Shown here one piece after another: positions 40,455 through 43,824 of a stretch of 43,824 nucleotides of DNA; position 1 is the stretch's first letter; each line of letters begins with the position of its first letter. The stretch comes from Candidatus Babelota bacterium (GTDB lineage Bacteria > Babelota > Babeliae > Babelales > Vermiphilaceae). The notes beneath the pieces are model-generated. The model was not told the origin of the DNA. It did no database searches and worked only from the letters and a program-made list of their open reading frames with translations. The stretch is taken from positions 1 to 43,824 of the forward strand of contig JAJCZB010000018.1 of NCBI GenBank assembly GCA_029262595.1, in the 5' to 3' direction. A program made the translations under genes and the position numbers.

Positions 40455-41876
40455 ATGCAAAAATTACCAAATATCACTACCCATTTTTCGGACTGGTACA
40501 ACGACGTTATTTATCAAGCCGAGCTTGTTGATCAAACTCCTGTGCGGGGGGCAGTCGTGATTCGCCCCTATGGGTGGGCGATATGGGAAGAGATCAAAAC
40601 ACTTCTCGATAAGCGAATCAAGGAAACAGGACACAAAAACGCTTCATTTCCCTTGTTGATTCCGGAGTCTTTTTTCAAGAAAGAAGCCGATCATGTAGAG
40701 GGTTTTGCCCCCGAGCTTGCTCTAGTGACCCATGCTGGAGGTAAAGAGCTTGAGGAGCCCTTGGTGATTCGTCCTACTTCTGAAACAATGGTCCATTTTA
40801 TGTTTTCTCGATGGATAAAGTCATGGAGAGATCTGCCATTAAAGATTAATCAATGGGCTAATGTGATGCGCTGGGAGTTGCGCCCACGGCCTTTTTTGCG
40901 CACTACGGAGTTTTTTTGGCAAGAGGGTCATACCGCTCATGCTACTCACCAAGAGGCGCATGATGAGGTTCTCATGATGCTTCAGGAATATGTTGATTTA
41001 GCTCAAAATTATTTGGCTATACCTGTGGTAACTGGTCTTAAATCAGAGACTGAAAAGTTTCCCGGAGCTGAAAAAACGTATACGTTTGAGGCATTAATGC
41101 CTGATGGTAAAGCATTGCAAATGGGGACATCTCATTTGCTATCGCAGAATTTTGCCAAAGCATTTGATATGAAGTATCAGGATAAGCAAGAGAACATTGC
41201 CTTTCCTTTCCTTACGAGCTGGGGCGTTACCACTCGTCTTATTGGCGCTTTGGTGATGACGCATGGTGATGATAAAGGGCTTGTTTTGCCGCCAAAGATA
41301 GCTCCTATACAAGTGGTTATAGTACCCATATTTAAAAAAGGAGCTGATAGTAGTATTATTCTGGAAAAGGCTCATAGTTTAGCCTCAGATCTAAAAGAGA
41401 GAGGTTTTCGAGTAGAGGTGGACATTGATGAAAACAAGTCACCTGGGGCAAAATTTTATTATTGGGAGTTGCGGGGGGTACCAATACGAATTGAAATTGG
41501 TCCGCGAGACCTTGAAAAGCAGCAAGTTATTGTGACTGATAGGCTCGGTCTTTCAAAAGGAGCGGTATCTTTTGAAGATCTGGGTCAGGCAGTTGAGGAT
41601 TTAGCGGATTTAGTGCAAAAAGAGCTTTTAAAGCGTGCTCTTGCAAAACGCGATTCTCAATGGCACAAATCTGAAAAGCTTGCAGAGTTTGCCAAAAATA
41701 TTGAAACTATCGGTGGTTTTTATCAAACCGGATGGTGCGGCAAAGAATCGTGTGAGCAAGAGCTTAAAAAACATAAAGCGACTACTCGATGCCTTCTTGA
41801 AAAAAAGACCTATGATGCCTGTTTTAATTGCTCTGATCCAAGCAAGCAGGATGTATTAATTGCTCGCTCGTACTGA
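40455..41876 (+). CDS. proS: Prolyl-tRNA synthetase, archaeal/eukaryal-type (short form)
   Basis: This class II enzyme charges tRNA-Pro. The 473-residue protein starts with THFSDWYNDVIYQAELVDQTPVRGAVVIRPYGW and has RPTSETMVHFMFSRWI, RWELRPRPFLRTTEFFWQEGHTAH and the C-terminal CysxxCys-like segment GWCGKESCEQE...ACFNCSDP. The bacterial editing insertion is absent, as in the archaeal/eukaryal-like group that some bacteria carry. Ended by a good terminator. Confidence 0.95.
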   Translation: MQKLPNITTHFSDWYNDVIYQAELVDQTPVRGAVVIRPYGWAIWEEIKTLLDKRIKETGHKNASFPLLIPESFFKKEADHVEGFAPELALVTHAGGKELEEPLVIRPTSETMVHFMFSRWIKSWRDLPLKINQWANVMRWELRPRPFLRTTEFFWQEGHTAHATHQEAHDEVLMMLQEYVDLAQNYLAIPVVTGLKSETEKFPGAEKTYTFEALMPDGKALQMGTSHLLSQNFAKAFDMKYQDKQENIAFPFLTSWGVTTRLIGALVMTHGDDKGLVLPPKIAPIQVVIVPIFKKGADSSIILEKAHSLASDLKERGFRVEVDIDENKSPGAKFYYWELRGVPIRIEIGPRDLEKQQVIVTDRLGLSKGAVSFEDLGQAVEDLADLVQKELLKRALAKRDSQWHKSEKLAEFAKNIETIGGFYQTGWCGKESCEQELKKHKATTRCLLEKKTYDACFNCSDPSKQDVLIARSY

Positions 41877-41890
41877 TCAGATTGAAAGAT

Positions 41891-41917
41891 AACTCCCCGT
41901 TAACAGCGGGGAGTTTT
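41891..41917 (+). terminator. Intrinsic terminator after proS
   Basis: AACTCCCCG (41891-41899) pairs with CGGGGAGTT (41907-41915), followed by a T-run interrupted by A and G. It lies 14 bp after the stop codon. Confidence 0.88.
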
Positions 41918-41936
41918 AGTTTGATAAGGGGAAAGT

Positions 41937-42839
41937 GTGAATATAGATGAATTTTTTACCAAATTTGAATCTTATTTATTAACCGAGAAGCGGGTATCAG
42001 AGAATACGTTTTCAGCTTACAAGCAGGACCTGAATCAATTTAAACAGTTTTGTACCACTCATAACCTTTCGCTAGATGATATTGATCTTGATAGTCTTAA
42101 GCAATTTTTGCTTTTTTTAAAAACGAAAGGAATTTCTGCTCGATCTCAGGCTCGTAAAATAGCTACGCTTAAAGGGTTGTTTGCCTATGGAGCCTCTCGG
42201 TGTGATTTGATTAATTATGCACAAGAGCTTCATTCGCCTAAATTGAAAAAAAATCTTCCTTCTGCTCTTTCAGAAGATGAAGTTATGCGTTTATTTGCGC
42301 AAGCAGAGCGTGATAACTCTCAAATTGGTAAGCGAAACACTACAATGCTGTATTTGATGTATGTAACGGGAATGCGAGTTACAGAGCTTATTTCACTGAA
42401 AATTACCGGTGTACACCGTGATTCTTCTGTGATTGCGATAGAGGGAAAAGGAGGTAAGCAGCGCATGATTCCTCTGCCTGAAAGTATGCTTGAGCTATTG
42501 TGCCGCTATATTGACGAGACGAGAGTAGAGATTCTTAATAAGCGAAGCTCAGATTTTCTGTTTCCCGTTTGGTATGGAAAAAAAATCAAAATGCTTACGA
42601 GGCAGGCTTTTTGGTTAATTGTAAAACATCTTTGGAAAAAAGCATGTATTGAGCGACCGATGTCTCCTCATACGTTACGCCATTCATTTGCAACGCATAT
42701 GCTGCAAAAGGGAGCGAATCTTCGCTCGCTACAAGTGCTTCTTGGGCATGAACAACTTACAACAGTGCAAGTGTATACTCACGTAGATACGAGTTATTTA
42801 CGCGCTATTTATAACAAAAAGCATCCTCGATCTGACTAA
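41937..42839 (+). CDS. xerD: Tyrosine recombinase XerC/XerD-type
   Basis: Xer recombinases resolve chromosome dimers at dif sites near division. The 300-residue protein has the SAM-like N-domain and the catalytic set Arg147 (TGMRVTEL), Lys171 (GKGGKQRMIPL), His245 and Arg248 (HTLRHSFATHML), His271 (LLGHEQL) and Tyr280 (VYTHV). GTG start after AGGGG. A single Xer (XerH/XerS-like use) or XerC/XerD pair cannot be told from this window, so the symbol is tentative. Confidence 0.86.
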   Translation: MNIDEFFTKFESYLLTEKRVSENTFSAYKQDLNQFKQFCTTHNLSLDDIDLDSLKQFLLFLKTKGISARSQARKIATLKGLFAYGASRCDLINYAQELHSPKLKKNLPSALSEDEVMRLFAQAERDNSQIGKRNTTMLYLMYVTGMRVTELISLKITGVHRDSSVIAIEGKGGKQRMIPLPESMLELLCRYIDETRVEILNKRSSDFLFPVWYGKKIKMLTRQAFWLIVKHLWKKACIERPMSPHTLRHSFATHMLQKGANLRSLQVLLGHEQLTTVQVYTHVDTSYLRAIYNKKHPRSD

Positions 42840-42926
42840 CTAGTTATAGTTGAGGATTTTGCATAAAAAAGGTATCTTGAAGTATCGTTTTTTTGTCATA
42901 TAAATGTTTGTCTGACTGGAGTTTGT

Positions 42927-43824
42927 ATGGATAATTTGTTTGTAGTTGAGCAAAAACCGTTGCTTTCGATTCTTTCATCAATGCAGCCAATTTGTACGAA
43001 GAGAACAACCCTTGAAGCAACGTCTTCAATTTTGTTTCATGTAGGTCATAAAGAGCTTGTTCTTAAAAGCACTGATCTTGAGATTAGCTTGCAATCGAGT
43101 TATCAGCTTAAGGCGAGTGACATCTCTGAAATCAAAACGTTCCTCGTTTCAGGAAAGCGAATTTTTGATTTGGTGAAAGAGCTGGAAGGCGATATTGAAT
43201 TTACGCTAACTGATACACAGCTTTGCTTGAAAGCTGGAGGAGTGAAGCTGGCGCTTAATATCAAGGACCCGGAGCAATTTCCAGTATTTCCTGAGCGCAT
43301 TGAAAATCTTATGCATGTTGAATCGACGTTTATGCTTGAGATGTTAAATAAGGTGGCTTTTTTAATACCTCAAAGCAATGCCAATCCGGCATTAAACGGA
43401 CTTCTTTTAGAGGTTTCAAAAGAGAATTTTAAGTTTACAACGACGGATGGTCATTGTTTGGCTCAAATACAATCTGATAAATATACTCTTGATGAACCAA
43501 AGACATGGCTTTTACCCCGACGAGCTGTTTTTGAGGTGAAAAAAATCTTAGAAGCTACTAATGAAACGTCCGTATTTATAGGGACATGTGGGAATCAATT
43601 GGTTGTCTCTGGTGAGTCGTTTAATTTTTTCACCAAGCTTCTTAATAATGCGTTTCCTGCATATGAAGCTATATTGGACAAAACGGCTTTTTTACCTGCA
43701 AAAGTAGATCGTACGCATTTAGTTAAGACGCTTCGGCGATCTTCGTGTCTTTTGTCGGGGCAATTTATTGCTACGCAGTTTGGTTTTTCTTCTCAAGGAC
43801 TGCACGTTTCGATGCAAAATAAAG
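42927..43824 (+). CDS. dnaN: DNA polymerase III beta subunit (sliding clamp), 3' end outside window
   Basis: DnaN is the ring clamp that holds replicative polymerase on DNA. The ATG at 42927 follows GGAG at 5 nt. The first two clamp domains are in view: MDNLFVVEQKPLLSILSSM, TTLEATSSILFHV, then a second domain beginning about HVESTFMLEMLNKVAFLIPQSNANPALNGLLLEV and FTTTDGHCLAQ, typical of the clamp TDG-R-LA pattern. About 299 codons are present before the window ends; family length is about 370. No dnaA is seen beside it. Confidence 0.93.
   Translation, partial: MDNLFVVEQKPLLSILSSMQPICTKRTTLEATSSILFHVGHKELVLKSTDLEISLQSSYQLKASDISEIKTFLVSGKRIFDLVKELEGDIEFTLTDTQLCLKAGGVKLALNIKDPEQFPVFPERIENLMHVESTFMLEMLNKVAFLIPQSNANPALNGLLLEVSKENFKFTTTDGHCLAQIQSDKYTLDEPKTWLLPRRAVFEVKKILEATNETSVFIGTCGNQLVVSGESFNFFTKLLNNAFPAYEAILDKTAFLPAKVDRTHLVKTLRRSSCLLSGQFIATQFGFSSQGLHVSMQNK

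Overview
The window looks like chromosomal DNA of a host-associated, Gram-negative-type bacterium with a reduced lifestyle. My best guess is Candidatus Dependentiae (TM6/Babeliae). That assignment is an inference from gene content: housekeeping genes sit among many secreted proteins, including three ankyrin-repeat proteins with signal peptides. There is also a Lys/Ala/Arg-rich histone H1/Hc2-like protein, an archaeal/eukaryal-type prolyl-tRNA synthetase, SpoVG, CarD, an HspR-type repressor, and three tandem EamA transporters. No rRNA or other phylogenetic marker was searched, so a relative such as a chlamydial or other intracellular lineage is not excluded.

Layout. 1-3.3 kb: the end of murF, rsmH, spoVG with a consensus promoter, tRNA-Gln(UUG) and maf. 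3.3-6 kb: a compact structured intergenic element, a membrane-anchored alpha/beta hydrolase, and a two-gene unit with an HspR-like MerR repressor. 6-12.1 kb: envelope and secreted proteins, namely a probable outer-membrane barrel, a secreted helical protein, an exported NagZ-type GH3 and a GH1 protein lacking its catalytic acid/base Glu. 12.1-14.8 kb: two small secreted proteins (one a tandem small beta-barrel-like duplication), YchF and a DUF378-like membrane protein. 14.8-17.1 kb: five short secreted coiled-coil proteins, three of them mosaic paralogues, plus an ankyrin protein. 17.2-19.2 kb: dnaK with a perfect consensus promoter and a palindrome in its spacer. 19.3-26.9 kb: an accessory region with a probable leaderless secreted protein, two ankyrin proteins, a glycosyltransferase-like protein overlapping a Cys-nucleophile hydrolase, a membrane-protein pair, and 1.35 kb of unusual non-coding DNA (15.35 kb from 24.3 to 25.6) with inverted, direct and low-complexity repeats.

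27.3-43.8 kb is a dense housekeeping half. It holds carD-miaA-SPOR protein-ppiD-recA-infC-rpmI-rplT; a zapB-like/zapA pair; rny-ymdB followed by three EamA transporters; the histone-like gene; proS; a Xer recombinase; and the start of dnaN, which runs off the window.

How the genes fit together. The housekeeping genes cover translation (infC, rpmI, rplT, proS, rsmH, miaA, tRNA-Gln), DNA maintenance (recA, xer, dnaN), RNA decay (rny), division (zapA, SPOR, SpoVG) and protein folding (dnaK, ppiD). The accessory genes almost all encode exported products, consistent with a bacterium that invests in its envelope and in contact with another cell. The most unusual points are the mosaic family of secreted coiled-coil mini-proteins, the GH1 protein with NAP instead of NEP, the candidate heat-shock operator, stop codons lying inside terminator hairpins, and the structured or repeated intergenic elements.
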